From contig NZ_JBHUQE010000004.1 in the NCBI RefSeq assembly GCF_042687825.1, positions 1 through 64,000 on the forward strand: a stretch of DNA of 64,000 nt, given 5' to 3'. Shown one piece after another: positions 10,471 through 19,889 of this stretch. The DNA comes from Sedimentitalea sp042687825 (GTDB lineage: Bacteria; Pseudomonadota; Alphaproteobacteria; Rhodobacterales; Rhodobacteraceae). Made by a program: the position numbers and the translations under genes. The notes under the pieces were generated by a model. That model was not told where the DNA came from and did no database searches. It saw nothing but the letters and a program-made list of their open reading frames with translations. Every line of letters starts with the position of its first letter. The stretch's first letter is position 1.

Positions 10471-11679
10471 TCAGTCGACCAGCCGGGTCTCGACCCGCGA
10501 ACTGCGTTCCATGGTCTGATGCACCGGGCATCTGTTGGCGATTTCCAGCAACCGGGCGCGCTGGTCGGCATTCAGTTCGCCGGTCAGGGTGATTTCGCGC
10601 AGAAAACTGTCGATCTTTCCGGCGCTGTCCGCATCCTGGGCGTGCACCTTGTCATGGCTGACATCGACGCGGACATGATCCAGCGGCCAGTTCTTGCGGC
10701 GGGCATACATGCGGATCGTCATCGAGGTGCAGGCCCCCAGCCCGGCGGAGACCAGCCCATAGGGCGTCAGGCCCTGATCGCTACCGCCATAGGCGCTGGG
10801 TTCGTCGGCCAGGATGTGATGCCGCGGACCGGACTGAATGTCCTGCAAAAACCCGTCGGGGTCGGCCTCGCTGACTCGGGTGATGCCTTCGGGGGCGCCC
10901 GGCGGCGGCGCGGGCGGCGTCAGGTCCAGGTAGCGCCCGGCCCAGGCGGCGATCACCTCGGCGGCATATTCGGCATCTTCGGCGCGGCTGATCAGGTGGT
11001 CGGCATCATCCAGCGTGATAAAGCTCTTGGGATGTTTCGCGGCCTGGAATATCTGCGCCGCGTTGTCGATGCCGACAACGGCGTCGCGCGGCGCGTGCAT
11101 CACCAGCAGCGCCGGTTTCAGGCCGGCCAGTGCCGCGCTCAGCGAACTGGATTCGATATCGTCGAGAAATCCACGGCTGATCCGGAACGGCCGGCCGCCC
11201 AGGCAGACCTGGGCGCTGCCGCGGCTGCGGATCTCGGGCAGCGCCTCGGCGAAATTGTGGCTGACATGGGCCGGATCGAACGGCGCGCCGATGCTTGCCA
11301 CGGCTTTCAGGCTGGGAATGTCTTTGGCGGCCTTCAGGGTCGCGGCGCCACCCAGCGAATGGCCGATGGCCAGGTCCGGCGCCAGGCCACGGCCGTCCAG
11401 ATAGCGCGCCGCGGCGATCAGATCGCCGGTATTCGACGTGAAATCGGTATTGGCGAATTCGCCCTCTGAATGGCCCAGACCGGTAAAGTCGAACCGCAGC
11501 ACCGCGATGCCCATATGCGCCAGCCGGCGGGCGATGCGCCGCGCCGCCGCGATGTCCTTGCCGCAGGTAAAGCAATGCGCAAACAGCGCCGTCGCCAGAG
11601 GCGGACCATCGGGCAGTTCCAGACGCGCCGCCAGCGCGCTGCCATCGTGACCGGGAAAGGTGATGCGTTCAGTGGGCAT
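10471..11679 (-). CDS. Alpha/beta hydrolase fused to an OsmC domain
   Basis: This 402-residue two-domain protein carries an alpha/beta hydrolase in residues 1-250, with nucleophile elbow GHSLGG, a DAVVG acid region and a DADHL histidine. An OsmC/Ohr-like domain occupies residues 270-402, with one cysteine in GACTSM and the second in CPVHQTME, the usual peroxidatic pair. This fusion is a known bifunctional family. A role in detoxifying organic hydroperoxides or thioesters is inferred from the OsmC domain. The start MPTERITFPG follows the family N-terminus. It is encoded downstream of trpE on the same strand, 213 bp away. Confidence 0.9.
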   Translation of the reverse strand: MPTERITFPGHDGSALAARLELPDGPPLATALFAHCFTCGKDIAAARRIARRLAHMGIAVLRFDFTGLGHSEGEFANTDFTSNTGDLIAAARYLDGRGLAPDLAIGHSLGGAATLKAAKDIPSLKAVASIGAPFDPAHVSHNFAEALPEIRSRGSAQVCLGGRPFRISRGFLDDIESSSLSAALAGLKPALLVMHAPRDAVVGIDNAAQIFQAAKHPKSFITLDDADHLISRAEDAEYAAEVIAAWAGRYLDLTPPAPPPGAPEGITRVSEADPDGFLQDIQSGPRHHILADEPSAYGGSDQGLTPYGLVSAGLGACTSMTIRMYARRKNWPLDHVRVDVSHDKVHAQDADSAGKIDSFLREITLTGELNADQRARLLEIANRCPVHQTMERSSRVETRLVD

Positions 11680-11892
11680 GTCGGGACTCTCCTGTGCTGG
11701 CCCTAGGTTGGGGGCAGGGGCGCCGGACTTAAAGCCCAGCAGAGCCGATCTCACGCAGTGGTGACATGGTGGTTACCGGGGGGACCGATGTGGCGACCGG
11801 CTACGCGCCCCTGCGCGCCCGAAGCCACGGACATGGCAGGCGCACCGGCCCGGCCCAAGCGGCGGCAGGCACGCCCGGTCGCGCCCGGGGCG

Positions 11893-13404
11893 TCAGTCGT
11901 TGCCGTTGCCGGTAAAGCGCGCCGCGTCGGCCGCGGCGCGGCGGATGGCATTGGACTTGTGCACGGTTTCCTGGAACTCGGCCTCGGGATCGCTGTCATA
12001 GACCACGCCGCCGCCGGCCTGGATGTACAGCTTGCGGTCCTGCACCACGGCGGTGCGCAGCGCGATGCACATGTCCATGTCGCCGCCGGCCGAGAAATAA
12101 CCGACGCCGCCGCCATAGACGCCGCGCTTTTCCGGCTCCAGTTCGTCGATGATCTCCATGGCGCGCACCTTGGGGGCACCGCTGACCGTGCCCGCCGGCA
12201 TGCCGGCAAAGAACGCATCCAGCGCGTCCTTGTCCGGGGCCAGTTCACCGACGACATTGCTGACGATATGCATGACGTGGGAATAGCGTTCGATGATGAA
12301 TTTCTCGGTCGGTCGCACGGTGCCGACCTTGCTGACGCGACCGGTGTCGTTGCGGCCCAGATCCAGCAGCATCAGATGTTCTGCAAGCTCCTTTTTATCG
12401 GCCAGCAGATCGGCTTCCAGCGCGCGGTCCTCTTCGGGCGTGGCGCCGCGCGGCCGGGTGCCGGCAATGGGGCGGATGGTGACCTGGTTGCCAAAGACCC
12501 GCACCAGGATTTCGGGGCTGGCGCCGATCACCTGGAACCCGCCGAAATTGAAATAGAACATGAAGGGTGACGGGTTGGTGCGGCGCAGGCTGCGATACAG
12601 CGCAAAGGGCGGCTGCGGAAAGGCCTGGGTCCAGCGCTGGCTGGGCACCACCTGAAAGATGTCGCCGGCGCGGATGTAGTCCTTGGCGGTCTCGACCGCG
12701 GCGCGATAGGCCTCGGGGGTAAAGTTGCTGACCGGCGGGGCGATCTCGGCGGCTTCGCCCAGATCGCGGGATTCCGCCGGCATGGCGCGTTCCAGATCGC
12801 GCACCGCGTCCATCACCCGTTCGGCGGCCTGGGCATAGGCGGCGCGGGCGGTCTGCCCGTCGCTGACCCAGGCCGGCGACACCACGGTGACTTCGCCCTT
12901 GACCCCGTCCAGCACCGCCACCACCGAGGGGCGCAGCATCAAGGCATCCGGCAATCCCAGCGGGTCCGGGTTCACGTCGGGCAGGTGCTCGACCAGGCGC
13001 ACCATGTCATAGCCCAGATAGCCGAACAGCCCGGCCGCGGCCTGGGGCAGATTGTCGGGCAGGGCGATGCGGCTTTCGGCGATCAGCGCGCGCAGCCCGT
13101 CCAGGGGATTGCCGGCCTGCGGCTCGAAATTGTCCGGATCGAAGCGGGCGCTGCGGTTCAGTTCGGCGGTTTCGCCGCGGCAGCGCCAGACCAGGTCGGG
13201 TTTCATGCCGATGATCGAATAGCGTCCGCGCACTTCGCCGCCGGTCACCGATTCCAGGATGAACGCATCCTTTTGCGCGCCGGTCAGTTTCAGCATCAGC
13301 GACACCGGCGTATCCAGATCGGCCGCCAGGCGGGCATAGACCACCTGATTCTGGCCGGCCTCGTAGGCGCGGGCAAAGCTGTCGAATTCGGGGGTCAGGA
13401 CCAT
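11893..13404 (-). CDS. trpE: Anthranilate synthase component I
   Basis: The enzyme converts chorismate and ammonia (from the TrpG glutaminase) to anthranilate, the first step of tryptophan synthesis. The 503-residue length and the chorismate-binding signatures are typical: PIAGTRPRG, DLGRNDTGRV and GAPKVRAMEIIDELE. The N-terminal FILESVTGGEVRGRYS segment corresponds to the region that binds the feedback inhibitor tryptophan. It follows ppiD by 12 bp, so the two share an operon. No trpG, trpD or trpC follows in this window, although they often do in related bacteria. Confidence 0.96.
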   Translation of the reverse strand: MVLTPEFDSFARAYEAGQNQVVYARLAADLDTPVSLMLKLTGAQKDAFILESVTGGEVRGRYSIIGMKPDLVWRCRGETAELNRSARFDPDNFEPQAGNPLDGLRALIAESRIALPDNLPQAAAGLFGYLGYDMVRLVEHLPDVNPDPLGLPDALMLRPSVVAVLDGVKGEVTVVSPAWVSDGQTARAAYAQAAERVMDAVRDLERAMPAESRDLGEAAEIAPPVSNFTPEAYRAAVETAKDYIRAGDIFQVVPSQRWTQAFPQPPFALYRSLRRTNPSPFMFYFNFGGFQVIGASPEILVRVFGNQVTIRPIAGTRPRGATPEEDRALEADLLADKKELAEHLMLLDLGRNDTGRVSKVGTVRPTEKFIIERYSHVMHIVSNVVGELAPDKDALDAFFAGMPAGTVSGAPKVRAMEIIDELEPEKRGVYGGGVGYFSAGGDMDMCIALRTAVVQDRKLYIQAGGGVVYDSDPEAEFQETVHKSNAIRRAAADAARFTGNGND

Positions 13405-13416
13405 GACGCGCCGCCT

Positions 13417-15261
13417 TTACTGGAAACTGGCCTGCACCGCATTCAGCGCCCGCTGGTCGATCTGCGGTTTCGCCCGGCTCTGCACATCGCTGACATAGGC
13501 CCGGAACAGCGCTTCGGACAGGCTCTGGTTCAGGCGTTCGGTCAGGGCCTGGCGCATCTCGGTCAGCTCGGGCGTGTCCGCCGGGGGACGCATGTCCTCG
13601 AGCCGGACGATCATCACGCTGTCCTCGCCGGAAATGACCTGAACATCGCCCTTGTCCATTTCAAAGACCCGCGCCATGAAATCGGCCGGCGTGCCCTCGA
13701 GATAGGCGGTGCGGGTCAGGCCGTTCTCGACGCGCACGCTCAAACCGGTCTCGGCGAAATCGCCGGACTCGCCCAGCGTTTGCACAAGCGTTTCCGCATG
13801 CGCCTGCAACGCCTCAACGGTTTGCGCGCGGGTCCAGGCCTCGGCCACCTTGTCGCGCGCTGTGTCAAAGGGTTCGGGGCGTACCGGCAGCACCTCGTCC
13901 AGCCGCAAGGCAAAAATACCGCCTTCGTCCATGTAGGTCACGGCCGGGAAATCCGCTTCGGTGACCGCGGCGGCGGCCGCGCGGAAGGATTCGTAGGCGG
14001 CCACGTCCCCGGTCGCCTCGGCGGTCCAGTCGATCCGGCCCAGCTGCATGTCGGTCTCGTTGGCCAGTTCTTCCAGCGTCGCGCCGGCGGCCAACAGGTC
14101 GTCGATGTCGCCGGCCCCGGTCTCGATCAGCCGTCGGGCGCGGTCGCCGGCCAGTTCGGCGCGCAACTCGTCCTCGACCTCTTCAAATGCGGTGGTACGG
14201 GCCTCGAGCACGCCGTTGATCCGGAACAGTGCCGGTCCCAGCGGCGAGGGCAGCGGCCCCACCGTCTGGCCGATATCGGCGGCAAAAACCGCCTCGGCCG
14301 CATCGTCCAGATCGTCCCGCGTCACGTCGCCCAGATCGATATCGGCCAGGGACAGGCCCCGGTCGTCCACCAGCGCCTCGAACGTGGTGCCGGCGACATC
14401 CAGCTGCGCCTTGGCGCGGTCGGCAGCGGCGGCGTTGGCAAAAACCAGACGTTCGACCAGTCGCCGTTCGGGCAGGTCGAACTCGTCGCTGCGGCTGTCA
14501 TACAGCGTTCGCAGCGCGGCGGCGTCGACCTCGACCTGATCCAGGATCATGTCGGGTGTCAGCAGCACATAGGTCAGCCGCTTGGTTTCCGGCAGGCTGA
14601 ACCGGTCGGGATTTGCGTCGTAAAAGGTGCGCAGTTCCTCCGGGGTGGGAGCTGGCACCGGCTCTGGCAGATTGTCGGCCGTCACCGTCGCCCAGGTGAA
14701 ACTGCGTCGCGCAGCGATGAAATCGGCCAGCGTCGTTGCCATGACGTCGGGCATGGTGGCGCCCGACACGATCGCGCCCTGCACCAGGGTGCGGGCGTTC
14801 TCGGCGCGCAGTTCAGCCTCGAACTCGGCTTCGCTCAGGCCGGCCTGGTTCAGCGCAAAGCGATAGGACTCGCGGTCGAACTTGCCGTCGATACCCTGAA
14901 ACGCGGGCACTTTCAGTATTTCCTGCTGCAGGTTCGCATCGCCGATGGACAGTCCCATCTCGGCCACTTCGTGATCCAGCGAGGCGATCGCCACCAGCCG
15001 GGCCAGCACCGTCCGGTCCAGCCCCATCGCCTGCACCTGCGACATCGGCACGCGCTCGCCGGCCTGTGCTTCGAGGGCGCGGATCTCGCGCTGCAATTCG
15101 CGGGCATAGGCGTCGACGCTGATCACCTGATCGCCGGCATGGCCGACGCTGCGGACGGTGCCTGACAGGTTGGTGGCGCCAAATCCCGCCAGACCGACGA
15201 TCAGCAATGCCAGAATGATCCAGACAAAGGTCTTGGAGAAACTTTTTACGCCTGCGGCCAT
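13417..15261 (-). CDS. Peptidyl-prolyl cis-trans isomerase, PpiD/SurA type
   Basis: This 614-residue membrane-anchored periplasmic chaperone has one N-terminal transmembrane helix (residues 10-30, FVWIILALLIVGLAGFGATN) followed by a SurA-like helical region. Parvulin-like sequence lies around residues 240-370 and a long C-terminal chaperone part follows. The parvulin core is diverged, as in most PpiD proteins, so catalytic activity is uncertain. PpiD helps newly exported proteins leave the Sec translocon. A strong AGGGGGT site precedes the start. It is the first gene of the ppiD-trpE pair. Confidence 0.9.
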   Translation of the reverse strand: MAAGVKSFSKTFVWIILALLIVGLAGFGATNLSGTVRSVGHAGDQVISVDAYARELQREIRALEAQAGERVPMSQVQAMGLDRTVLARLVAIASLDHEVAEMGLSIGDANLQQEILKVPAFQGIDGKFDRESYRFALNQAGLSEAEFEAELRAENARTLVQGAIVSGATMPDVMATTLADFIAARRSFTWATVTADNLPEPVPAPTPEELRTFYDANPDRFSLPETKRLTYVLLTPDMILDQVEVDAAALRTLYDSRSDEFDLPERRLVERLVFANAAAADRAKAQLDVAGTTFEALVDDRGLSLADIDLGDVTRDDLDDAAEAVFAADIGQTVGPLPSPLGPALFRINGVLEARTTAFEEVEDELRAELAGDRARRLIETGAGDIDDLLAAGATLEELANETDMQLGRIDWTAEATGDVAAYESFRAAAAAVTEADFPAVTYMDEGGIFALRLDEVLPVRPEPFDTARDKVAEAWTRAQTVEALQAHAETLVQTLGESGDFAETGLSVRVENGLTRTAYLEGTPADFMARVFEMDKGDVQVISGEDSVMIVRLEDMRPPADTPELTEMRQALTERLNQSLSEALFRAYVSDVQSRAKPQIDQRALNAVQASFQ

Positions 15262-15350
15262 GATACCCCCTGAATTGGCAACGAACTGCCCTGTTTTTCG
15301 CCGCCTTGTCTACGACGCGCGTTCTGGGGGAGCAAGATGCATAGCGGCGC

Positions 15351-16526
15351 TTAGACCGGCAGCGATGTCAGGCGCGCGAACAGGGTGGCGATGCCCTCGC
15401 GGTCGAGATTGGCAAAGGCGATGCGCAGATGCCGGGCGCCGTCGCGGTCCCCGGCGGGGGTGAACATCGAGCCGGGCAGCGCCAGGATGCCGGCCCGCTG
15501 CAGCAGATCGCGCGCGACCGGCTCGGACGCCGACCTGAACGGATGCGCGACATAGGCGAAATAGGCGCCCAGCCCGGCCAGCGACCAGCCATGGTCGGCC
15601 AACGCCGGAAACCTGTCGCGGATTGCGGCGCGCCGGGCCAGGATTTCGGCGCGCTCACCGGCCAGCCAGTCCTGCAGATTGCGTATGCCCCATAGCGCGG
15701 CATGCTGGCCGATCTGCGCTGGGCAGATGGTGACGGTGTCCAGAAACTTTTCCGCCTCGGCCAGCAGCGCCGGTGCCGTCACCAGCGCCCCGACCCGGTG
15801 GCCGGTCAGCCGGTAGGCCTTGGAAAACGAATAGAGATGGATCAGCGTATCGTCCCAGTCGGGATCGGCAAACAGATCATGCGGCGCACCTGTCCGGCTG
15901 TCGAAATCGCGATAGGTCTCGTCCAGGATCAGCCTGAGGCCGCGGGACCGCGCCAGATCGAAAAAGGCGCGCAGCAGATCGGCGGGATATTCCGCGCCGG
16001 TGGGGTTGTTCGGTGTCACCAGCACGATGGCGCGGGTGCGATCGGTGATCAGGGAAGCGGCCTGTTCGGGGTCGGGCAGCATGTTGCGCTGCACCGGCAG
16101 CGGCACGGTTCGCACGCCACTCATGTCCAGCCACATCTTGTGATTGAAATACCAGGGTGTGGGCAGGATGACCTCGTCATCCTGGCCCGTCAGTGCCGCG
16201 ATAGCGGCGGCAAAGGCCTGGTTGCAGCCTGCGGTGATCGCCACCTGCCGGGCCGCAACGGTGCCGCCATAGTGGCGGCCGATCTGGGCCGCCAGTGCGT
16301 CGCGCAGGGCGGGCAGACCCAGCACCGGCCCATAAAGATGGGTGCTGTCATCGGTCAGGATCAGATCGGCGATGGCGCGGCGTAACCCGGCGGGCGGTGG
16401 CGCGACCGGGGCCGCCTGCGAGACCAGCATCAGCGGGCGGTTGGCCGGGTGCTCGACACCATCCAGCCAGCGCCGGGTCTCGACGATCGGCGATGCAAAC
16501 GTGGCCTGTGTGCGACTGTTGGTCAT
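15351..16526 (-). CDS. Pyridoxal-phosphate aminotransferase, class I/II
   Basis: This 391-residue fold-type I aminotransferase has TPNNPTGAEYP (the PLP phosphate and ring environment), DETYRDF with the conserved Asp-x-x-Tyr, and YSFSKAYRLTGHRVGA holding the Schiff-base lysine. The C-terminal LRIAFAN includes the arginine that binds the substrate carboxylate. Substrate cannot be decided; aspartate- or aromatic-type transaminases are closest in pattern. I start at MTNSRTQATF, the first Met consistent with the fold. gpt is encoded 67 bp upstream on the same strand, so they may be co-transcribed. Confidence 0.9.
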   Translation of the reverse strand: MTNSRTQATFASPIVETRRWLDGVEHPANRPLMLVSQAAPVAPPPAGLRRAIADLILTDDSTHLYGPVLGLPALRDALAAQIGRHYGGTVAARQVAITAGCNQAFAAAIAALTGQDDEVILPTPWYFNHKMWLDMSGVRTVPLPVQRNMLPDPEQAASLITDRTRAIVLVTPNNPTGAEYPADLLRAFFDLARSRGLRLILDETYRDFDSRTGAPHDLFADPDWDDTLIHLYSFSKAYRLTGHRVGALVTAPALLAEAEKFLDTVTICPAQIGQHAALWGIRNLQDWLAGERAEILARRAAIRDRFPALADHGWSLAGLGAYFAYVAHPFRSASEPVARDLLQRAGILALPGSMFTPAGDRDGARHLRIAFANLDREGIATLFARLTSLPV

Positions 16527-16593
16527 TTCAAACCTCGATGGTGGCGGCCAGCCGGTGACGCCGCCACCCCGCCGCAAGGTGGCAGGGCGCCCG

Positions 16594-17121
16594 TCAGTCG
16601 GTGCCGCGATAGGGTTCGACATATTGCAGCGCCATGTCCCAGGGAAAGAAAATCCAGGTGTCCTGGCTGACCTCGGTGATGAACGTGTCGACCATCGGGC
16701 GCCCCTTGGGCTTGGCATAGACGGTGGCGAAATGCGCTTTGGGAAACAGCGCGCGCACCAGTTCCAGAGTCTTGCCGCTGTCCACCAGATCATCGACGAT
16801 CAGGATCCCGGTGCCATCGCCCATCAACCCGGTATCGGGGGATTTCAGCACCTTGGCCTGTGACCGGGCCTGATGGTCATAGGATTTGACGCTGATCGTG
16901 TCGACGGTGCGGATGTCCAGCTCGCGGCTGACGATCATCGCCGGGGCCATGCCACCGCGGGTGATCGCCACCACCGCGCGCCAGGCGCCATCCTCGGGGC
17001 CCTGTCCGTCCAGCCGCCAGGCCAGGGCACGACTGTCGCGGTGAATCTGGTCCCAGCTGATGTGAAAGCCTTTTTCGTGTGGCAGTCGCGCAGGGTCCTT
17101 GCCAGTGTCTTTGCCGGTCAT
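16594..17121 (-). CDS. gpt: Xanthine phosphoribosyltransferase
   Basis: This 175-residue salvage enzyme joins xanthine, guanine or hypoxanthine to PRPP. The PRPP-binding motif is ILIVDDLVDSGKTLELV, preceded by the AITRGGMAP loop, and the C-terminal FFPWDMALQY holds the purine-contacting aromatic residues of the Gpt family. The start MTGKDTGKDPARLPHEKGFHIS resembles alphaproteobacterial Gpt. The aminotransferase follows on the same strand. Confidence 0.93.
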   Translation of the reverse strand: MTGKDTGKDPARLPHEKGFHISWDQIHRDSRALAWRLDGQGPEDGAWRAVVAITRGGMAPAMIVSRELDIRTVDTISVKSYDHQARSQAKVLKSPDTGLMGDGTGILIVDDLVDSGKTLELVRALFPKAHFATVYAKPKGRPMVDTFITEVSQDTWIFFPWDMALQYVEPYRGTD

Positions 17122-17208
17122 CGCGGGCTCCTCGATTTTGCCGAATTTCTAGCGCAGAGCAGGTGCGAAGGAAAGCGCGGCGGCGTCGAATGTGCCAAGC
17201 TGGCGGGC

Positions 17209-17683
17209 ATGACGGAACGTCTGTTGCAAACCCGGTGGCGCCTGCCGGCGCGGATCGAAACCGTGTCCGATATCCCGGCGGATGTCGAACGCCTGCCGGA
17301 ATGGTGGGCGCGGTCTGTCTGGCGGCCGAGGTCGTCGCGCCCGGCGACGACACCGGCCTTGGGCGGCGGGTGCGGTGTCACAGCCGCGGCTGGCTGCCCT
17401 GCACGCTGCGTCGACAGGCCGAGGTGATCCGCGCCGACCGGCCGACCGGCCGACCGGCTGGACCATCGCGGCGCGCGGCGATCTGATCGGGCAGGGCCGC
17501 TGGCACCTGCGCCAGAAGGGCGAGATCGCCGATATCCGCTTTGATTGGCGGGTCGCGGCCGGCAAGCCGCTGCTGAGTCCGCTGACCCCGCTGCTGTGGC
17601 CGGTTCTTGCCGCCAACCACAACTGGGCGATGGCGCGCGGTCTCGAGGGGCTAAAGCGCCGGCTCGCCCGGAGCCAAGCCTAG
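17209..17683 (+). pseudogene. Frameshifted SRPBCC (polyketide cyclase-like) gene
   Basis: A single protein of about 155 residues can be rebuilt only by changing frame twice. Frame one gives MTERLLQTRWRLPARIETV up to PEWW (17209-17305). Frame two gives GAVCLAAEVVAPGDDTGLGRRVRCHSRGWLP up to IRADRP. Frame three gives TGWTIAARGDLIGQGRWHLRQK through WAMARGLEGLKRRL to the stop at 17683. The first shift fits loss of one G in the GGG at 17306-17308. The second fits one extra copy of an 8-bp tandem repeat (GACCGGCC) at 17436-17459. The pieces look like an SRPBCC/START lipid-binding domain. Decay is more likely than sequencing error, because two independent lesions are present. Confidence 0.8.
17436..17459. 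repeat. Three tandem copies of an 8-bp unit in the SRPBCC pseudogene
   Basis: Copies GACCGGCC, GACCGGCC and GACCGGCT lie head to tail. Two copies would keep the reading frame; the third adds 8 bp and breaks it, as expected from slipped-strand replication. Confidence 0.85.
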
Positions 17684-18486
17684 CCCTTGCTGATATCCGG
17701 GGCGTCCACCGCTTTCATACCGACGACGTGATAGCCCGCGTCCACATGCAGCACTTCGCCGGTGGTGCCGGCACCCAGGTCCGATAACAGATACAGCGCC
17801 GAGCCGCCGACATCCTGAATGGTCACGTTGCGGCGCAGCGGCGAATTATACTCGTTCCACTTCATGATATATCGGAAATCGCCGATGCCGCTGGCGGCCA
17901 GGGTCTTGATCGGGCCGGCGGAGATGGCGTTGACGCGGATACCGTCCTTGCCCAGATCCTCGGCCAGATAGCGTACCGAGGCTTCGAGGGCGGCCTTTGC
18001 CACCCCCATGACGTTATAATGCGGCATCACCCGCTCGGCACCGTAATAGGTCAGGGTCAGGCAGGACCCGCCCGCGTTCATCATCTTTTCGGCGCGCTGC
18101 ACCACGGCGGTAAAGGAATAGACCGAGATGTCCATGGACAGCTGGAAATTGGCCCGGCTGGTGTCGACATAGCGGCCGCGCAGCTCGTTCTTGTCGGAAA
18201 AGCCGATGGCATGCACCACGAAATCCAGATTGTCCCAACGCTGTTTCAGCGCGTCGAACAGGGCGTCGATCGACCCCTCTTCGCCGACATCGCAGGGCAG
18301 GACGAGGTCGCTGCCCAATTGTTCCGCCAGCGGCGTGACCCGCTTTTTCAGCGCATCGCCCTGATAGGAAAAGGCCAGTTCGGCACCGGCATCGGCCAGC
18401 GCCTTGGCGATACCCCAGGCGATCGACTTGTCATTGGCAAGACCCATGATCAGGCCGCGTTTTCCGGCCATCAGCTGATTTGACAT
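17680..18486 (-). CDS. fabI: Enoyl-[acyl-carrier-protein] reductase (NADH)
   Basis: FabI reduces trans-2-enoyl-ACP in the last step of each fatty-acid elongation round and is the triclosan target. At 268 residues it has the family length. It shows the atypical SDR pattern of FabI: GLANDKSIAWGIAKAL at the cofactor site and the Tyr-x6-Lys pair in YNVMGVAKAALEASVRY. AISAGPIKTLAASGI is the substrate-loop region. Start at MSNQLMAGKRG. Its 3' end overlaps the end of the SRPBCC pseudogene by 4 bp, convergently, and pdxH is transcribed divergently from it. Confidence 0.96.
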   Translation of the reverse strand: MSNQLMAGKRGLIMGLANDKSIAWGIAKALADAGAELAFSYQGDALKKRVTPLAEQLGSDLVLPCDVGEEGSIDALFDALKQRWDNLDFVVHAIGFSDKNELRGRYVDTSRANFQLSMDISVYSFTAVVQRAEKMMNAGGSCLTLTYYGAERVMPHYNVMGVAKAALEASVRYLAEDLGKDGIRVNAISAGPIKTLAASGIGDFRYIMKWNEYNSPLRRNVTIQDVGGSALYLLSDLGAGTTGEVLHVDAGYHVVGMKAVDAPDISKG

Positions 18487-18618
18487 GTAACTTCTCCGCC
18501 CATTCCGCATTCAGGGTTTGACCTTTAGGCGATTGCCATGACTGCATCAAGGGCGGCGACGGGCTTGTCGTTGCCGCCGCGGTGCAATAGCCTGCGGCGT
18601 CCGATTGCAGGAGGCGAC

Positions 18619-19224
18619 ATGAGCGACAGGGATGGGATATTTGCGGGCGACGATCCGTTCGACATCGCGCGGCGCTGGCTGGCCGAGGCCGAGGAAACGG
18701 AACCCAACGATCCGAATGCGATCGCGCTGAGCACCGTCGATGCCGAGGGGCTGCCCAATGTGCGCATGGTGCTGCTGAAAGAGATCGAGGCGGATGCCTT
18801 TGTCTTTTACACCAATTACGGCAGCCAGAAAGCGCAGGAACTGGACGGCGCCGGCAAGGCGGCCTTTGTCATGCACTGGAAATCCCTGCGCCGCCAAATC
18901 CGGGTGCGCGGCACGATCAGCCGCGAAGACGGTGCTCAGGCCGACGCCTACTACGCCTCGCGGTCGCTGAAAAGCCGCCTGGGCGCCTGGGCCTCGCACC
19001 AGTCCCGGCCCCTGAGCGGTCGCGCCGCGCTGCTGGCCGAAGTGGCCCGGGTGACGGCCCGGCATGGAACAAACCCGGATCGCCCGCCGTTCTGGGGCGG
19101 CTATCGCATCGTACCCAGCCATATCGAGTTCTGGGCCGATGGCGCGTTCCGGCTGCACGACCGTTTTGCCTGGCACCGTCCGGATGCAGGTGGAATCTGG
19201 CGGATTCAGCGACTCAGCCCCTGA
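18619..19224 (+). CDS. pdxH: Pyridoxamine 5'-phosphate oxidase
   Basis: This FMN enzyme oxidises pyridoxamine or pyridoxine phosphate to pyridoxal phosphate with oxygen. The 201-residue length is normal. Conserved stretches are ALSTVDAEGLPNVRMVLLKEI, FYTNYGSQKAQEL, RQIRVRGTI and the C-terminal signature FWADGAFRLHDR. AGGAGG-like sequence precedes the ATG (GCAGGAGGCGACATG). The PLP made here serves the many transaminases of the cell. Confidence 0.95.
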   Translation: MSDRDGIFAGDDPFDIARRWLAEAEETEPNDPNAIALSTVDAEGLPNVRMVLLKEIEADAFVFYTNYGSQKAQELDGAGKAAFVMHWKSLRRQIRVRGTISREDGAQADAYYASRSLKSRLGAWASHQSRPLSGRAALLAEVARVTARHGTNPDRPPFWGGYRIVPSHIEFWADGAFRLHDRFAWHRPDAGGIWRIQRLSP

Positions 19225-19346
19225 ATTTCGCGTCACGTGAAATGCAAACTGTTGTGAAAAGGGGTTTTTCTTTCGGCAAAATTGGTGCTTAATAATAGTA
19301 ACAACTTCGTGTAATAATACCCTAACACATATGTGGTGGTTGGCCC

Positions 19347-19889
19347 GTGGCAGAAGATTTAAGCAGTATGTATCACGTCCGTGGTCAGGTGAAATGGTTC
19401 GACCCCGTCAAGGGGTTCGGCTTTGTCGTGTCTGACGAGGGTGGTCCCGATATATTGCTGCATGTCAACGTGCTGCGGAACTTTGGTCAGAGTTCGGTCG
19501 CGGATGGCGCGGGAATAGAGGTGGTGACCCATCGCACCGAACGCGGGGTTCAGGCGGTCGAGATCGTCAATATCACACCGCCGGAACGCGACGACTCGCC
19601 GGTGCTGACGGATTTCGCCGAACTGGACGACGAAATGCTGCGCTCGGCACCGCTGGAACCCGCGCGGGTCAAGTGGTTTGACAAGGGCAAGGGTTTTGGC
19701 TTTGCCAATGTGTTCGGCCGACCGGAGGACGTGTTCCTGCATATCGAAGTGTTGCGCCAGTCCGGCCTGGCCGATCTGCAGCCCGGCGAGGCGCTGGCGA
19801 TGCGGGTGATCGAGGGCAAACGCGGTCGCATGGCGGCCGAGGTGATGGCCTGGGAAGTGGCCTCGGGAGCGGTGAAATCAAATCAGTGA
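19347..19889 (+). CDS. Double cold-shock domain protein
   Basis: This 180-residue protein has two CspA-type OB folds. The first spans about residues 10-75 (VKWFDPVKGFGFVV with RNP1, DILLHV as RNP2). The second spans about residues 105-172 (VKWFDKGKGFGFANV, DVFLHIEVL). An acidic linker joins them. It probably binds single-stranded RNA or DNA and melts RNA structure. The start is GTG at 19347; an ATG at 19368 would still leave both domains whole. The 120-bp upstream region is AT-rich, as is common for cold-shock genes. The DUF192 gene overlaps its stop (GTGA). Confidence 0.92.
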   Translation: MAEDLSSMYHVRGQVKWFDPVKGFGFVVSDEGGPDILLHVNVLRNFGQSSVADGAGIEVVTHRTERGVQAVEIVNITPPERDDSPVLTDFAELDDEMLRSAPLEPARVKWFDKGKGFGFANVFGRPEDVFLHIEVLRQSGLADLQPGEALAMRVIEGKRGRMAAEVMAWEVASGAVKSNQ

